Assembly (NCBI GenBank): GCA_001770775.1
Contig: MESA01000033.1
Location: 16,566 to 80,565, forward strand
Length of the DNA: 64,000 nucleotides
DNA from: Burkholderiales bacterium RIFCSPHIGHO2_12_FULL_63_20
Lineage (GTDB): Bacteria; Pseudomonadota; Gammaproteobacteria; Burkholderiales; Burkholderiaceae_C
Direction of reading: 5' to 3'
The translations under genes were made by a program, and so were the position numbers. The notes under the pieces are model-generated. The model worked only from the letters and a program-made list of their open reading frames with translations. It searched no databases and was not told the origin of the DNA. Position 1 is the stretch's first letter; every line of letters starts with the position of its first letter. Of this stretch, positions 1 through 10,269 are shown one piece after another.

Positions 1-341
1 ACCAGACCGATGTGCGCGGACTGGCGCTTGGCACGCGCCAGCGCCTGCATCAGGTCCAAGCCCCCCACCTTGACCACCACCACAGGCAGATCGAGGTGTT
101 GGCGCAGGTAGGCGCCGTTGGAACCGGCCGCGACCACCACATCCACCGGTCGCTGGGCCTGCAGGGCGCGCACGCGAGCCACGGCCTCTTCAAACCCGAC
201 GTCCAGCACTTCGACGGCGGCACGGTCGGCAAACTCGGGGGCGAGGGCCTGCAACATCTTGTTGATGCGGCGAAAGCCGACGGCCACAATGCGTGGCGGA
301 GACTGAGTCGGATTGGCGCGGTGCAAGGGATCGGTCAGCAT
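1..341 (-). CDS. prpR: PrpR-type propionate catabolism regulator, N-terminal part (cut by window edge)
   Basis: The minus-strand frame from the ATG at 341 stays open to the left edge and gives about 113 residues. It begins MLTDPLHRANPTQSPPRIVA and continues with IVAVGFRRINKMLQALAPEF and then VVVAAGSNGAYLRQ, which resembles the PrpR N-terminal sensor domain of sigma-54 activators that respond to 2-methylcitrate. The gene diverges from prpB, as prpR usually does. The sigma-54 promoter in front of prpB supports this identity, because PrpR is a sigma-54 activator. An in-frame ATG at 350 (MPSMLTD) is an alternative start, and neither start has a clear ribosome binding site. The AAA+ and DNA-binding domains lie outside the window. 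Confidence 0.85.
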   Translation of the reverse strand, partial: MLTDPLHRANPTQSPPRIVAVGFRRINKMLQALAPEFADRAAVEVLDVGFEEAVARVRALQAQRPVDVVVAAGSNGAYLRQHLDLPVVVVKVGGLDLMQALARAKRQSAHIGL

Positions 342-359
342 GCTTGGCATTGTGCATGC

Positions 360-388
360 GTTTCACATTTGAATGAAACATCATTTCA
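360..388. promoter_or_regulatory. Overlapping inverted repeats between prpR and prpB (candidate PrpR operator)
   Basis: Two overlapping palindromes are visible: GTTTCA-N8-TGAAAC (360-379) and TGAAA-N5-TTTCA (374-388). They lie just upstream of prpR and about 120 bp before the prpB sigma-54 promoter, a normal distance for a sigma-54 enhancer site. That PrpR binds here is inference. Confidence 0.5.
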
Positions 389-505
389 AAATCGGAACAC
401 CAGCACAAGCCGCTCACGCTGAGCAAGGGTGGAAACCAGCCTGCCCCACCGTAAATCAATGACTTACAAAGCATCTTCGGCTAACTGAACTCGCAGTACC
501 CAGGC

Positions 506-520
506 TGGCACGCACGTTGC
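506..520 (+). promoter_or_regulatory. Sigma-54 (-24/-12) promoter of the prp operon
   Basis: The element reads TGGCACG-CACG-TTGC. Its GG (507-508) and GC (519-520) have the required 12-bp register, and it matches the consensus TGGCACG-N4-TTGCW nearly perfectly. It predicts a transcription start near 532, about 35 nt before the prpB ATG. Confidence 0.85.
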
Positions 521-566
521 GTTCTAGACCGGCATTCCCGCTGACACGTTCCACTGGAGACCCTAC

Positions 567-1451
567 ATGGCACTCACCTCCCCCGGCGCACGCTTCCGCC
601 AGGCCCTCAAGGACGAATCGCCGCTGCAGATCATTGGCGCCATCAACGCCAACCACGCCCTGCTGGCCCAACGCGCCGGCTACCGCGCCATTTACCTGTC
701 GGGTGGCGGCGTGGCCGCAGGCTCGCTGGGCCTGCCTGACCTGGGCATCAACACGATGGACGACGTGCTGATCGACGTGCGTCGCATCACCGACGTGTGC
801 AACACGCCCCTGCTGGTCGACATCGACACGGGCTTTGGCCCCTCGGCCTTCAACATCGAGCGCACCGTCAAGAGCCTGATCAAGGCCGGCGCCGCCGCTT
901 GCCACATCGAAGATCAGGTCGGCGCCAAGCGCTGCGGCCACCGTCCCGGCAAGGAAATCGTGACCACCGAAGAGATGGTGGACCGCGTCAAGGCTGCTGC
1001 CGACGCCAAGACCGACCCGGACTTCTTCCTGATCGCCCGCACCGACGCCATCCAGGTGCACGGTGTGGACGCCGCCATCGAGCGCGCGATCCAGTGCGTG
1101 GAAGCCGGCGCCGACGGCATCTTTGCCGAAGCCGCCTACGACCTGCCCACCTACGAGAAGTTCTGCAAGGCCGTGAACGTGCCCGTGCTGGCCAACATCA
1201 CCGAGTTCGGCAAGACCCCGCTGTTCAGCGTGGACGAGCTGCGCCCCACGGGCGTCGGCATGGTGCTGTACCCGCTGAGCGCTTTCCGTGCCATGAACAA
1301 GGCTGCTGAAGCCGTGTACACGGCCATCCGCCGTGACGGCCATCAAAAGACCGTCGTCGACCTGATGCAGACTCGCGAAGAGCTGTACGACCGCATTGGT
1401 TACCACGCCTTCGAGCAAAAGCTCGACGCGCTGTTTGCCGCCAAGAAGTAA
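567..1451 (+). CDS. prpB: 2-Methylisocitrate lyase
   Basis: The 294-residue protein has the usual PrpB length and belongs to the isocitrate lyase/PEP mutase superfamily. It cleaves 2-methylisocitrate to pyruvate and succinate, the last step of the methylcitrate cycle, in the cytosol. The signature KRCGH carries the catalytic cysteine at about residue 123, and an Asp-rich metal site (VDIDTGFG) lies upstream of it. The start is ATG 567, with a TGGAG ribosome binding site about 8 nt before it. It is the first gene of the prpBC-acnD-prpF operon, and prpC follows 37 bp downstream. Confidence 0.97.
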   Translation: MALTSPGARFRQALKDESPLQIIGAINANHALLAQRAGYRAIYLSGGGVAAGSLGLPDLGINTMDDVLIDVRRITDVCNTPLLVDIDTGFGPSAFNIERTVKSLIKAGAAACHIEDQVGAKRCGHRPGKEIVTTEEMVDRVKAAADAKTDPDFFLIARTDAIQVHGVDAAIERAIQCVEAGADGIFAEAAYDLPTYEKFCKAVNVPVLANITEFGKTPLFSVDELRPTGVGMVLYPLSAFRAMNKAAEAVYTAIRRDGHQKTVVDLMQTREELYDRIGYHAFEQKLDALFAAKK

Positions 1452-1488
1452 ATCCCCCGCTGCCACACGTCATCTGGAGACACATCCC

Positions 1489-2652
1489 ATGAGCGCTACC
1501 CCCGAGACCACCACCCCCGGTTTCAAGCCCAAGAAGTCCGTCGCCCTGTCCGGCACGGCAGCCGGCAACACGGCCCTGTGCACCGTGGGCCGCACCGGCA
1601 ATGACCTGGCCTACCGCGGCTACGACATCCTGGACGTCGCCACCACCTGCGAATTCGAAGAAATCGCCCACCTGCTGGTGCACGGCAAGCTGCCCACCGT
1701 GGCCGAACTGGCTGGCTACAAGGCCAAGCTGAAGGCGCTGCGCGGCCTGCCCGCCGGCCTGAAGGCCGCCCTGGAGCAACTGCCCCCGTCGGCGCACCCG
1801 ATGGACGTGATGCGCACCGGCGTGTCCGTGCTGGGTTGCCTGTCGCCCGAGAAGGACGACCACAACCACCCTGGCGCCCGCGACATCGCCGACAAGCTGA
1901 TGGCTTCGCTGGGCTCGATGCTGCTGTACTGGTACCACTACAGCCACAACGGCAAGCGCATCGACGTCGAAACCGATGACGACTCCATCGGCGGCCACTT
2001 CCTGCACCTGCTGCATGGCGAGAAGCCCCGCGACAGCTGGGTGCGCGCGATGCACACCTCGCTGATCCTGTACGCCGAGCACGAGTTCAACGCCTCGACC
2101 TTCACCTCGCGTGTGGTGGCCGGCACGGGCTCGGACATGTACTCGGCCATCACCGGCGGCATCGGCGCCCTGCGTGGACCCAAGCACGGCGGCGCCAACG
2201 AAGTGGCTTTTGAGATCCAGAAGCGCTACGACAACCCGAACGAGGCCGAGGCCGACATCCGCGCCCGTGTCGAGAAGAAGGAAGTCGTGATCGGCTTCGG
2301 TCACCCCGTCTACACCGTGAGTGACCCGCGCAACGTGGTCATCAAGAAGGTGGCGGAAGACCTGTCCAAGGAACAGGACAATATGAAGATGTACGACATC
2401 GCCGAGCGTCTGGAGTCGGTGATGTGGGAAATCAAGAAGATGTTCCCGAATCTGGACTGGTTCTCGGCCGTGAGCTATCACATGATGGGCGTGCCCACCG
2501 CGATGTTCACCCCGCTGTTCGTGATCGCCCGCACCAGCGGCTGGTCGGCCCACGTGATCGAACAACGCATTGACGGCAAGATCATCCGTCCGTCGGCCAA
2601 CTACGTCGGCCCAGAAGATCAGAAGTTCGTGCCGCTGAAGAAGCGCAAGTAA
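1489..2652 (+). CDS. prpC: 2-Methylcitrate synthase
   Basis: This 387-residue member of the citrate synthase family condenses propionyl-CoA with oxaloacetate to give 2-methylcitrate. Catalytic-region motifs are visible: [13 protein letters not shown] around the first active-site His, and [13 protein letters not shown] around the second. It is shorter than housekeeping citrate synthases (about 430 residues), as is usual for PrpC. The chosen ATG at 1489 follows a TGGAG ribosome binding site. An open extension back to 1396 overlaps the end of prpB and has no family resemblance. It sits directly between prpB and acnD in the operon. Confidence 0.96.
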   Translation: MSATPETTTPGFKPKKSVALSGTAAGNTALCTVGRTGNDLAYRGYDILDVATTCEFEEIAHLLVHGKLPTVAELAGYKAKLKALRGLPAGLKAALEQLPPSAHPMDVMRTGVSVLGCLSPEKDDHNHPGARDIADKLMASLGSMLLYWYHYSHNGKRIDVETDDDSIGGHFLHLLHGEKPRDSWVRAMHTSLILYAEHEFNASTFTSRVVAGTGSDMYSAITGGIGALRGPKHGGANEVAFEIQKRYDNPNEAEADIRARVEKKEVVIGFGHPVYTVSDPRNVVIKKVAEDLSKEQDNMKMYDIAERLESVMWEIKKMFPNLDWFSAVSYHMMGVPTAMFTPLFVIARTSGWSAHVIEQRIDGKIIRPSANYVGPEDQKFVPLKKRK

Positions 2653-2760
2653 GTCTGACCAGCCAGGACCAGGGCGCCACATGAACAACACGTGTGGCGC
2701 CTTTTGACCTTGTCAACCTGGAATGAGCTCGCGCCGCCCCACACCTCACCGCTGCCCGCC

Positions 2761-5379
2761 ATGAACACCCAATACCGCAAGAACCTGCCCGGCACCAAGC
2801 TGGATTACTTCGACACCGAAGCCGCTGTGGAAGCCATCAAGCCGGGCGCCTGGGCCACCCTGCCCTACACCTCGCGTGTGCACGCCGAGAACATCGTGCG
2901 CAAGGCCGATCCGGCCATCGTGCGTGACTGCCTGGTGCAGATCATCGAGCGCAAGCGCGATCTGGACTTCCCCTGGTTCCCCGCCCGCGTGGCCTGCCAC
3001 GACATCCTGGGCCAGACCGCCCTGGTGGATCTGGCGGGCCTGCGTGATGCGATTGCCAAGGAAGGCGGCGACCCCGCCAAGGTGAACCCGGTGGTGCCCG
3101 TGCAGCTGATCGTGGACCACTCTCTGGCGGTGGAGTGCGGGGGCTTTGATCCCGATGCGTTCCAGAAGAACCGCGCAATCGAAGATCGCCGCAACGAAGA
3201 CCGCTTCCACTTCATCGAGTGGACGAAGAAGGCCTTCGCCAACGTGGACGTGATCCCGGCGGGCAACGGCATCATGCACCAGATCAACCTGGAGAAGATG
3301 TCCCCCGTGATCCACAACGACCACGGCCTGGCCTACCCCGACACCTGCGTCGGCACCGACTCGCACACGCCGCACGTGGACGCGCTGGGCGTGATCGCCA
3401 TCGGCGTGGGCGGACTGGAAGCTGAGAACGTGATGCTGGGTCGCGCCTCGTGGATGCGCCTGCCCGAGATCGTGGGCGTCAAGCTCACCGGCCAACGCCA
3501 GCCTGGCATCACCGCCACCGACGTGGTGCTGGCCCTGACCGAGTTCCTGCGCAAGTCCAAGGTGGTGGGTGCCTATCTGGAGTTCTACGGTGAAGGCGCG
3601 TCCAAGCTGACCATCGGTGACCGCGCCACCATCTCGAACATGGCCCCTGAGTACGGCGCCACCGCCGCCATGTTCAGCATCGACCAGCAAACGCTGGACT
3701 ACCTGACCCTGACCGGCCGCGAAGCCGAGCAGATCAAGCTGGTCGAGACCTATGCCAAGCAAGCCGGCCTGTGGTCGGACAGCCTGAAGAATGCCGTGTA
3801 CGAGCGCGACCTGACGTTCGACCTGTCGAGCGTGGTGCGCAACATGGCCGGCCCGTCGAACCCGCACGCCCGTGTGGCGACGAGCGACCTGGCCGCCAAG
3901 GGCATCGCCGGCAAGTGGGCCATGCCGGCTGCCAGCGAAGGCACCATGCCCGATGGCGCCGTGATCATCGCCGCCATCACCTCGTGCACCAACACCTCCA
4001 ATCCGCGCAACGTGATCGCGGCCGCCCTGCTGGCGCGCAACGCCAACAAGCTGGGCCTGACCCGCAAGCCCTGGGTGAAGTCCTCGCTGGCCCCTGGCTC
4101 GAAGGCTGTGGAGCTGTACCTGAAGGAAGCCAATCTGCTGGGTGACCTGGAAAAGCTGGGTTTTGGCATCGTGGCCTTTGCCTGCACCACCTGCAACGGC
4201 ATGTCGGGCGCGCTGGACCCCAAGATCCAGCAAGAGATCATCGACCGCGACCTGTACGCCACCGCCGTGCTCTCGGGCAACCGCAACTTCGACGGTCGCA
4301 TCCACCCCTACGCCAAGCAGGCCTTCCTGGCCTCGCCCCCCCTGGTGGTGGCCTACGCCATTGCCGGCACCGTGCGCTTTGACATCGAAAACGACGTGCT
4401 CGCCGTGGTCGATGGCAAGGAAATCCGCCTGAAGGACATCTGGCCTTCGGACGAAGAGATCGACGCGATCGTCAAGGCCAGCGTCAAGCCCGAGATGTTC
4501 CGCGCCGTGTACGAGCCGATGTTCGCCATCCAGGCCGACAAGGGTGAGGAGGTGAGCCCGCAGTACGACTGGCGTCCGCAGTCGACCTACATCCGTCGCC
4601 CGCCGTACTGGGACACGGAAGGTGTCGGCGCCCTGGCCGCCAACCCGCGCACGCTCAAGGGCATGCGCCCGCTGGCCATCTTGCCGGACAACATCACCAC
4701 CGACCACCTGTCGCCTTCGAACGCGATTCTGATGAACTCGGCTGCTGGTGAGTACCTGCACAAGATGGGCCTGCCGGAGGAGGACTTCAACTCCTACGCC
4801 ACCCACCGCGGTGACCACCTGACCGCCATGCGCGCCACCTTCGCGAACCCCACGCTGAAGAACGAAATGGTGCGTGATGCCGAAGGCAAGGTGAAGGCCG
4901 GCTCGCTGGCCCGCATCGAGCCCGAAGGCAAGGTCGTGCGCATGTGGGAGGCCATGGAGGCCTATCAAGAGCGCAAGCAGCCGCTGATCATCGTGGCCGG
5001 CGCCGACTACGGCCAAGGCTCCTCGCGTGACTGGGCTGCCAAGGGCGTACGCCTGGCGGGTGTGGAAGCGATTGCCGCAGAAGGCTTCGAGCGCATCCAC
5101 CGCACCAACCTGATCGGCATGGGCGTGATGCCTCTGGAGTTCAAGCCGGGCACCAACCGTCTGACCTTGGGTCTGGACGGCACCGAGACCTATGACGTGG
5201 AAGGCGACCTGGAGCCCCGCGCCGATCTGAACCTGGTCATCACCCGCAAGAATGGCGAAGTGGTGAAGGTGCCGATGACCTGCCGCCTGGACACGGCGGA
5301 AGAGGTGTCGGTCTATCAAGCCGGCGGGGTGCTGCAACGCTTCGCCCAAGACTTCCTCGCCGCTAACAAGGCAGCTTGA
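2761..5379 (+). CDS. acnD: Fe/S-dependent 2-methylisocitrate dehydratase AcnD
   Basis: This 872-residue aconitase-family protein replaces PrpD in many betaproteobacteria. It dehydrates 2-methylcitrate, and its product is then isomerised with the help of PrpF. The three [4Fe-4S] ligands are visible as SCTNTSNP (Cys409) and ACTTCNGMSG (Cys475, Cys478). The swivel domain keeps [16 protein letters not shown]. The start is taken as ATG 2761 (MNTQYRKNLPGTKLDYFD), because the open extension back to 2692 does not look like the family. It lies 108 bp after prpC and is followed almost at once by prpF. It differs from AcnA (22.7 kb) by being shorter and by its operon partners. Confidence 0.95.
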   Translation: MNTQYRKNLPGTKLDYFDTEAAVEAIKPGAWATLPYTSRVHAENIVRKADPAIVRDCLVQIIERKRDLDFPWFPARVACHDILGQTALVDLAGLRDAIAKEGGDPAKVNPVVPVQLIVDHSLAVECGGFDPDAFQKNRAIEDRRNEDRFHFIEWTKKAFANVDVIPAGNGIMHQINLEKMSPVIHNDHGLAYPDTCVGTDSHTPHVDALGVIAIGVGGLEAENVMLGRASWMRLPEIVGVKLTGQRQPGITATDVVLALTEFLRKSKVVGAYLEFYGEGASKLTIGDRATISNMAPEYGATAAMFSIDQQTLDYLTLTGREAEQIKLVETYAKQAGLWSDSLKNAVYERDLTFDLSSVVRNMAGPSNPHARVATSDLAAKGIAGKWAMPAASEGTMPDGAVIIAAITSCTNTSNPRNVIAAALLARNANKLGLTRKPWVKSSLAPGSKAVELYLKEANLLGDLEKLGFGIVAFACTTCNGMSGALDPKIQQEIIDRDLYATAVLSGNRNFDGRIHPYAKQAFLASPPLVVAYAIAGTVRFDIENDVLAVVDGKEIRLKDIWPSDEEIDAIVKASVKPEMFRAVYEPMFAIQADKGEEVSPQYDWRPQSTYIRRPPYWDTEGVGALAANPRTLKGMRPLAILPDNITTDHLSPSNAILMNSAAGEYLHKMGLPEEDFNSYATHRGDHLTAMRATFANPTLKNEMVRDAEGKVKAGSLARIEPEGKVVRMWEAMEAYQERKQPLIIVAGADYGQGSSRDWAAKGVRLAGVEAIAAEGFERIHRTNLIGMGVMPLEFKPGTNRLTLGLDGTETYDVEGDLEPRADLNLVITRKNGEVVKVPMTCRLDTAEEVSVYQAGGVLQRFAQDFLAANKAA

Positions 5380-5381
5380 TC

Positions 5382-6569
5382 ATGGCCTTCGCACCGCAAA
5401 TCAAGATCCCCGCCACCTACATCCGTGGCGGCACCAGCAAGGGCGTGTTCTTCCGCCTGCAGGACCTGCCCGCTGCCTGCCAGCAGCCGGGCGAAGCGCG
5501 TGACAAGCTGTTCATGCGCGTCATCGGCAGCCCGGACCCCTACTCCGCCCACATCGACGGCATGGGTGGCGCCACCTCGTCGACGTCCAAGTGCGTGATC
5601 CTGTCCAAGTCCAGCGTGCCCGATCACGACGTGGACTATCTCTACGGTCAGGTCTCGATCGACAAGCCCTTCGTGGACTGGTCGGGCAACTGCGGCAACC
5701 TGTCCACGGCTGCGGGCGCCTTTGCGCTCCACGCCGGGCTGGTCGACCCCGCGCGCATTCCGGACAACGGCGTGTGCGTGGTCCGCATCTGGCAGGCCAA
5801 CATCCAGAAGACCATCATCGCCCACGTGCCGGTGACAAACGGACAGGTGCAGGAAACCGGTGACTTCGAGCTTGATGGCGTGACCTTCCCGGCCGCCGAG
5901 ATCGTGCTGGAGTTCATGGACCCGTCCGACGATGGCGATGAAGGCGGCTCGATGTTCCCCACGGGCAACCTGGTCGATGACCTGGACGTCCCTGGCATTG
6001 GCACGCTCAAGGCCACGATGATCACGGCGGGCATCCCCACCGTGTTCGTCAACGCCGCCGACATCGGCTACACCGGCACCGAGCTGCGCGAGCAGATCAA
6101 CACGGACGCCGCAGCCCTCCAGCGCTTCGAAGCCATCCGCATCGCCGGTGCCCTGCGCATGGGCCTGATCCAAACGCCCGAAGAGGCCGCCACCCGCCAG
6201 CACACGCCCAAGATCGCCTTCGTGGCGCCGCCGACCGCTTACAAGGCGTCCAGCGGCAAGACCATTGAGGCGTCGGACGTGGACCTGCTGGTGCGCGCCC
6301 TGTCCATGGGCAAGCTGCACCACGCGATGATGGGCACCTGCGCGGTCGCCATCGGCACCGCTGCGGCCATCCCCGGCACCCTGGTCAACCAGGCAGCCGG
6401 CGGTGGCGCGCGCGAGGCGGTGCGCTTTGGGCACCCGTCGGGCACGCTGCGTGTCGGCGCCCAGGCGCAGCAGGTCGATGGCCAGTGGACGGTGACCAAA
6501 GCCATCATGAGCCGCAGCGCCCGCGTGCTCATGGAAGGCTGGGTGCGGGTGCCGGGTGACACCTTCTGA
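5382..6569 (+). CDS. prpF: PrpF, 2-methylaconitate cis-trans isomerase partner of AcnD
   Basis: The 395-residue protein of the PrpF family opens with IKIPATYIRGGTSKGVFF, a characteristic PrpF N-terminus. Family members have a two-domain diaminopimelate-epimerase-like fold and isomerise 2-methyl-trans-aconitate to the cis form, so that the AcnD route can be completed. ATG 5382 lies 2 nt after the acnD stop. A TTG at 5376 overlapping that stop is the only upstream alternative. The tight spacing implies co-translation with acnD. It closes the prp operon, and no strong terminator follows. Confidence 0.95.
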   Translation: MAFAPQIKIPATYIRGGTSKGVFFRLQDLPAACQQPGEARDKLFMRVIGSPDPYSAHIDGMGGATSSTSKCVILSKSSVPDHDVDYLYGQVSIDKPFVDWSGNCGNLSTAAGAFALHAGLVDPARIPDNGVCVVRIWQANIQKTIIAHVPVTNGQVQETGDFELDGVTFPAAEIVLEFMDPSDDGDEGGSMFPTGNLVDDLDVPGIGTLKATMITAGIPTVFVNAADIGYTGTELREQINTDAAALQRFEAIRIAGALRMGLIQTPEEAATRQHTPKIAFVAPPTAYKASSGKTIEASDVDLLVRALSMGKLHHAMMGTCAVAIGTAAAIPGTLVNQAAGGGAREAVRFGHPSGTLRVGAQAQQVDGQWTVTKAIMSRSARVLMEGWVRVPGDTF

Positions 6570-6688
6570 GGCAAACCCCCTCCAACCTCGCACGTGAGCG
6601 GCGTACATTTGCTTGCCCCGCTCACGTGCACGAACCTCGGATCGGCGGCAAAATCAACTTTTGTTCCACGCCAGCCCAGTCACACACC

Positions 6689-7207
6689 ATGAGCACACTC
6701 ACTTCTCGCTACCAACGCACCCGCACCCTGGCCCTGACGGCTGGCATGGTTCTGGGCATGGCTGCCAGCGCCCTGGCACCCCAACTGGTCCACGCGCGTG
6801 TCACGACGGCCAGCAAGCAAACCCTGGCCAACAACTACGCGCCCCCGCCTGAAGCCAGCGCCGAGCAGTTGCAGGCGGCCGATCGTGTGCTCACGGGCAA
6901 CTACGCCTGCGAGTTCGGCAAGTCCGTCTCGGTCGACCGCAGCGAGCGTCACGCCGGCTACTTTGACCTGAAACTGGACCGCAAGGCCTGGGTCATGAAG
7001 CCCGTCGTCTCCAGCACCGGTGCCGTGCGCCTGGAAGACGTCAAGGGCAATGCGCTGCTGATCCAGATCCTGACCAAGTCCATGGTGATGGACCCCAAAG
7101 CCGGCCGCCGCCTGGTCGATGGCTGCGTGCATGACGTACAACGTGCCGCCGAAGCCGACCTGCGCAACTCCCCACGCCCCTCGCTGTTTGGCCCCGCCAG
7201 CAACTGA
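6689..7207 (+). CDS. Exported protein of unknown function
   Basis: The 172-residue protein begins with a basic stretch (MSTLTSRYQRTRTLALTAG) and a hydrophobic segment ending near ALAPQLVHA, a plausible Sec signal peptide. The mature part contains NYACEFGKSVSV and a C-terminal LVDGCVHDVQ, so its two cysteines could form one disulphide. The layout loosely recalls small periplasmic MliC-like lysozyme-inhibitor folds, but this is a guess. The start is ATG 6689; an extension to 6626 would bury the signal peptide. It lies between the prp operon and acnB on the same strand. No function is assigned. Confidence 0.75.
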   Translation: MSTLTSRYQRTRTLALTAGMVLGMAASALAPQLVHARVTTASKQTLANNYAPPPEASAEQLQAADRVLTGNYACEFGKSVSVDRSERHAGYFDLKLDRKAWVMKPVVSSTGAVRLEDVKGNALLIQILTKSMVMDPKAGRRLVDGCVHDVQRAAEADLRNSPRPSLFGPASN

Positions 7208-7364
7208 TGGGGTTTTTCTGACGATGAACCGCTTGAAATTGCGTGATTTCACGCCGGATTCGTGACATTCCCCGCCGGGGTGGGCGAAAATAGCAGGCTG
7301 CACGGAAATGACCTTTCCACGCGAGCGACGCGTTTTCTGCCCCACGGCGGTGATTCTTTTTTGA

Positions 7365-7384
7365 GGATCCGTACTGCCGGATCC
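7365..7384 (+). promoter_or_regulatory. Hairpin in the acnB leader
   Basis: The perfect 7-bp inverted repeat GGATCCG-tactgc-CGGATCC lies 40-60 nt before the acnB start and directly after a T-rich stretch (7355-7362). It lies inside the 216-nt gap before acnB. A role in mRNA stability or translation control is possible but not shown. Confidence 0.35.
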
Positions 7385-7423
7385 GCGTTCGAACTTCTTG
7401 CCCCTCAACACCAGGTGAACACC

Positions 7424-10015
7424 ATGTTGCAAGCCTATCGCGAACACGTTGCCGAGCGCGCTGCCCTCGGTATCCCTCCTCTGGCCCTGTCGGCCCAGCA
7501 GACTGCTGAACTGATCGAGCTGATCAAGAATCCGCCCGCCGGCGAAGATGCGTTCCTGCTGGACCTGCTGACCCACCGCGTTCCTCCGGGCGTGGACGAT
7601 GCAGCCAAGGTCAAGGCTTCTTTCCTGACGGCCGTGGCCGATGGCGACATCAAGGTGGGCCTGATCTCCCGCGCCAAGGCCACCGAGCTGCTCGGCACCA
7701 TGGTCGGCGGCTACAACGTCAAGCCCCTGATCGACCTGCTGGGCGACGCTGAAGTGGGCACCATCGCCGCTGACGCGCTCAAGAAGACCCTGCTGATGTT
7801 CGACTTCTTCCACGACGTGGCAGAACTGGCCAAGGGCGGCAACGCCAACGCCAAGAACGTCATCCAGTCCTGGGCCGATGCCGAGTGGTTCACCAGCCGC
7901 CCGCAAGTCGCCAAGAAGATCACCGTGACCGTGTTCAAGGTGCCTGGCGAGACCAACACCGACGACCTGTCGCCCGCTCCGGACGCCTGGAGCCGCCCTG
8001 ACATCCCGATGCACTATCTGGCGATGCTCAAGAACACCCGTCCTGACGCGGCCTTCAAGCCCGAAGAAGACGGCAAGCGCGGCCCGATGCAGTTCATCGA
8101 AGACCTGAAGAAGAAGGGCAACCTGGTTGCCTACGTTGGCGACGTGGTCGGCACCGGTTCTTCCCGCAAGTCGGCCACCAACAGCGTGATCTGGGCCACG
8201 GGCGAAGACATCCCCTTCGTGCCCAACAAGCGCTTCGGCGGCGTGACTCTGGGCGGCAAGATCGCCCCCATCTTCTTCAACACGCAGGAAGACTCCGGCT
8301 CGCTGCCCATCGAAGTGGACGTGTCCAACTTCGAAATGGGTGACGTGCTCGACATCTACCCGTACGAAGGCAAGATCGAGAAGAACGGCGCTGTCGCTGC
8401 CAACTTCGAGCTGAAGTCGCAAGTGCTGCTGGACGAAGTGCAAGCCGGTGGCCGTATCAACCTGATCATCGGCCGCTCGCTGACCAGCAAGGCCCGTGAC
8501 TTCCTGGGTCTGCCCGCTTCCACCGCCTTCCGTCTGCCCCAGGCACCGGTCGACAGCGGCAAGGGCTTCACCCTGGCCCAGAAGATGGTCGGCCGCGCCT
8601 GCGGTCTGCCTGAAGGCCAAGGCGTGCGTCCTGGCACGTACTGCGAACCCAAGATGACCACCGTCGGTTCGCAAGACACCACCGGCCCGATGACCCGCGA
8701 CGAGCTGAAGGACCTGGCTTGCCTGGGCTTCTCGGCCGACCTGGTGATGCAGTCCTTCTGCCACACCGCAGCTTATCCGAAGCCCGTGGACGTGAAGATG
8801 CACCGCGAGCTGCCCGCCTTCATCTCGAACCGCGGCGGCGTGGCCCTGCGTCCGGGCGACGGCGTGATCCACTCGTGGCTGAACCGTCTGCTGTTGCCCG
8901 ACACCGTCGGCACCGGTGGTGACTCGCACACCCGCTTCCCGATCGGCATCTCCTTCCCCGCTGGTTCGGGTCTGGTCGCCTTCGGTGCTGCCACCGGCGT
9001 GATGCCTCTGGACATGCCTGAGTCGGTGCTGGTGCGCTTCAAGGGCCAGATGCAGCCTGGCGTCACCCTGCGTGACCTGGTGCATGCCATCCCCCTGTAC
9101 GCCATCAAGGCTGGTCTGCTGACCGTCGCCAAGGCTGGCAAGAAGAACATCTTCTCGGGCCGCGTCCTGGAAATCGAAGGCCTGCCTGACCTGAAGGTCG
9201 AGCAAGCATTCGAGCTGTCTGACGCGTCGGCTGAGCGTTCCGCTGCCGGTTGCACCATCAAGCTGAACCAGGCGCCGGTCATCGAGTACATGAACTCGAA
9301 CATCGTTCTGATGAAGAACATGATCGCCGATGGTTACGCCGATGCCCGCACCCTGGAGCGCCGCATCAAGTCGATGGAAGCCTGGTTGGCCAGCCCCAAC
9401 CTGCTGGAAGCCGACAAGGACGCCGAGTACGCCGCCGTGATCGAGATCGATCTGGCCGACATCAAGGAGCCCATCGTCTGCTGCCCGAACGACCCGGACG
9501 ACGCCAAGTTCCTGTCCGAAGTCGCTGGCACCAAGATCGACGAAGCCTTCATCGGTTCGTGCATGACCAACATCGGTCACTTCCGTGCCGCCGGCAAGCT
9601 GCTGGAAGGCAAGCGCGACATCCCGGTGCGTCTGTGGGTGGCCCCGCCCACCAAGATGGACGCTTCCGAGCTGACCAAGGAAGGTTTCTACAACACCTTC
9701 GGTGCCGCTGGCGCGCGCATGGAAATGCCCGGCTGCTCGCTGTGCATGGGCAACCAGGCTCAGATCAAGGAAGGTTCGACCTGTATCTCCACGTCGACCC
9801 GTAACTTCCCGAACCGTCTGGGCAAGAACACCAACGTGTTCCTGGGCTCGGCCGAACTGACCGCCGTCGCTTCCAAGCTGGGCAAGCTGCCGACCCCGGC
9901 CGAATACCTGGCTGAGATCGGCGTGGTCACCAAGGACTCCGACAAGATCTACAAGTACCTTAACTTCAACCAGATTGAAGAGTACGTGGACACCGCCAAG
10001 TCCGTGAAGGCCTGA
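7424..10015 (+). CDS. acnB: Bifunctional aconitate hydratase 2 / 2-methylisocitrate dehydratase
   Basis: The 863-residue protein has the AcnB architecture, with an N-terminal HEAT-like domain ([20 protein letters not shown]) and the swivel domain ahead of the catalytic core. Cluster ligands are visible in [12 protein letters not shown] and [11 protein letters not shown]. It interconverts citrate and isocitrate in the TCA cycle, and AcnB proteins also hydrate 2-methyl-cis-aconitate, which links it to the nearby prp operon. The start is ATG 7424, because the open extension to 7262 does not match the family. Transcription ends at the hairpin at 10051. Confidence 0.97.
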   Translation: MLQAYREHVAERAALGIPPLALSAQQTAELIELIKNPPAGEDAFLLDLLTHRVPPGVDDAAKVKASFLTAVADGDIKVGLISRAKATELLGTMVGGYNVKPLIDLLGDAEVGTIAADALKKTLLMFDFFHDVAELAKGGNANAKNVIQSWADAEWFTSRPQVAKKITVTVFKVPGETNTDDLSPAPDAWSRPDIPMHYLAMLKNTRPDAAFKPEEDGKRGPMQFIEDLKKKGNLVAYVGDVVGTGSSRKSATNSVIWATGEDIPFVPNKRFGGVTLGGKIAPIFFNTQEDSGSLPIEVDVSNFEMGDVLDIYPYEGKIEKNGAVAANFELKSQVLLDEVQAGGRINLIIGRSLTSKARDFLGLPASTAFRLPQAPVDSGKGFTLAQKMVGRACGLPEGQGVRPGTYCEPKMTTVGSQDTTGPMTRDELKDLACLGFSADLVMQSFCHTAAYPKPVDVKMHRELPAFISNRGGVALRPGDGVIHSWLNRLLLPDTVGTGGDSHTRFPIGISFPAGSGLVAFGAATGVMPLDMPESVLVRFKGQMQPGVTLRDLVHAIPLYAIKAGLLTVAKAGKKNIFSGRVLEIEGLPDLKVEQAFELSDASAERSAAGCTIKLNQAPVIEYMNSNIVLMKNMIADGYADARTLERRIKSMEAWLASPNLLEADKDAEYAAVIEIDLADIKEPIVCCPNDPDDAKFLSEVAGTKIDEAFIGSCMTNIGHFRAAGKLLEGKRDIPVRLWVAPPTKMDASELTKEGFYNTFGAAGARMEMPGCSLCMGNQAQIKEGSTCISTSTRNFPNRLGKNTNVFLGSAELTAVASKLGKLPTPAEYLAEIGVVTKDSDKIYKYLNFNQIEEYVDTAKSVKA

Positions 10016-10050
10016 GCCTTGCGTCACTGACGCAGCGCTGAGCTGACATG

Positions 10051-10082
10051 AAGCCCGCCGGGGAAACTCGGCGGGCTTTTTT
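10051..10082 (+). terminator. Rho-independent terminator of acnB
   Basis: A perfect 10-bp stem (AAGCCCGCCG / CGGCGGGCTT) encloses an 8-nt loop and runs into TTTTTT. It lies 36 bp after the acnB stop. Confidence 0.92.
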
Positions 10083-10216
10083 GTGTGTGGGTAGATCTCC
10101 CTTCAGTTGACGCCAAGACCTCGGACTGTGTAAGACAAACTGCAAATTGAAACATTTCCTATGCCCATTAGATTTGTCGCAGCATCTCCCGTTAATTGAT
10201 CAAGAAAATTGATACC

Positions 10217-10232
10217 TGGCACACACATCGTT
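10217..10232 (+). promoter_or_regulatory. Possible sigma-54-like promoter before the PEP-CTERM gene
   Basis: The -24 half is exact (TGGCAC), but the -12 half reads TCGT where TTGC is expected, so GG (10218-10219) is matched by GT at the correct 12-bp register. The surrounding 190-bp gap (10083-10269) is clearly AT-richer than its neighbours. PEP-CTERM genes are known to be under sigma-54/PrsR-type control in some floc-forming betaproteobacteria. This assignment is weak. Confidence 0.3.
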
Positions 10233-10269
10233 AACATGGATCTCTCAATAAACAAAAAATGGGATCAAC

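Noticed and set aside
567..771. Short plus-strand frames inside prpB and other genes.
   Set aside because: They overlap real coding frames and have no ribosome binding site or family resemblance.
2746..5349. An 867-codon open frame antisense to acnD, and similar very long frames antisense to acnB (6680-10027), acnA (22764-24980) and the manC-galE region (31971-34739).
   Set aside because: They are shadow frames caused by high GC at third codon positions. Their translations are rich in His, Gly, Arg and Val and match no family, while the opposite strands encode clear enzymes.
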